This document shows, piece after piece, positions 5,678 through 5,693 of a DNA stretch of 5,693 nt (within the stretch, counting starts at the first letter, position 1; the number at the start of each line of letters is the position of its first letter). Made by a program: the position numbers and the translations under genes. The stretch lies in the NCBI GenBank assembly GCA_020860985.1, contig JAJBTG010000146.1:1089-6781 (forward strand). The letters are read 5' to 3'. The notes beneath the pieces are model-generated. The model searched no databases and was not told the origin of the DNA. It worked only from the letters and a program-made list of their open reading frames with translations. This stretch comes from Oscillospiraceae bacterium (GTDB taxonomy: Bacteria > Bacillota > Clostridia > UBA1381).

Positions 5678-5693
5678 ATGCGCGTTTTTATGC

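Overview
The window looks like part of the chromosome of a low-to-moderate-GC, Gram-positive anaerobe of the class Clostridia, probably an uncultured or gut-associated lineage. Evidence for this is strong AGGAGG-type ribosome binding sites, a near-consensus sigma-A promoter, GNRA-loop and T-tract terminators, a YesN-like AraC regulator, and a secreted protein with three S-layer homology (SLH) repeats. SLH repeats of this kind bind the cell wall of Gram-positive bacteria. Genus-level assignment is not possible from the sequence alone. I see no mobile elements, CRISPR arrays, tRNAs or rRNAs.

Layout, all on the + strand: (1) 50-814 encodes a 254-residue secreted protein that looks like a stand-alone beta-sandwich (concanavalin A/LamG-like) domain; a stem-loop terminator follows it. 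(2) 1052-2269 encodes a 405-residue AraC/XylS-type transcription regulator with its own near-perfect promoter. It resembles the middle and C-terminal parts of YesN-type response regulators but has no N-terminal receiver domain. (3) 2270-2504 is a 235-base spacer with a TATAAT box, a 13-bp perfect dyad just downstream of it, three stem-loops and a possible 10-codon leader ORF. (4) 2505-5630 encodes a 1041-residue SLH-domain surface protein: signal peptide, Thr/Glu/Ala/Pro-rich linker, three SLH repeats and about 790 residues of acidic, Ser/Thr-rich, beta-predicted sequence. A strong terminator closes the window.

The three genes appear to be separate transcription units, because each spacer contains either terminator-like or promoter-like sequence. 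Two products are exported and the middle one is cytoplasmic and DNA-binding, so the simplest reading is a cell-surface locus with a local regulator. That the regulator controls either neighbour is inference. The parts most worth a second look are the leader of the SLH gene and the receiver-less regulator. I do not see a clear, previously undescribed multi-gene system here.
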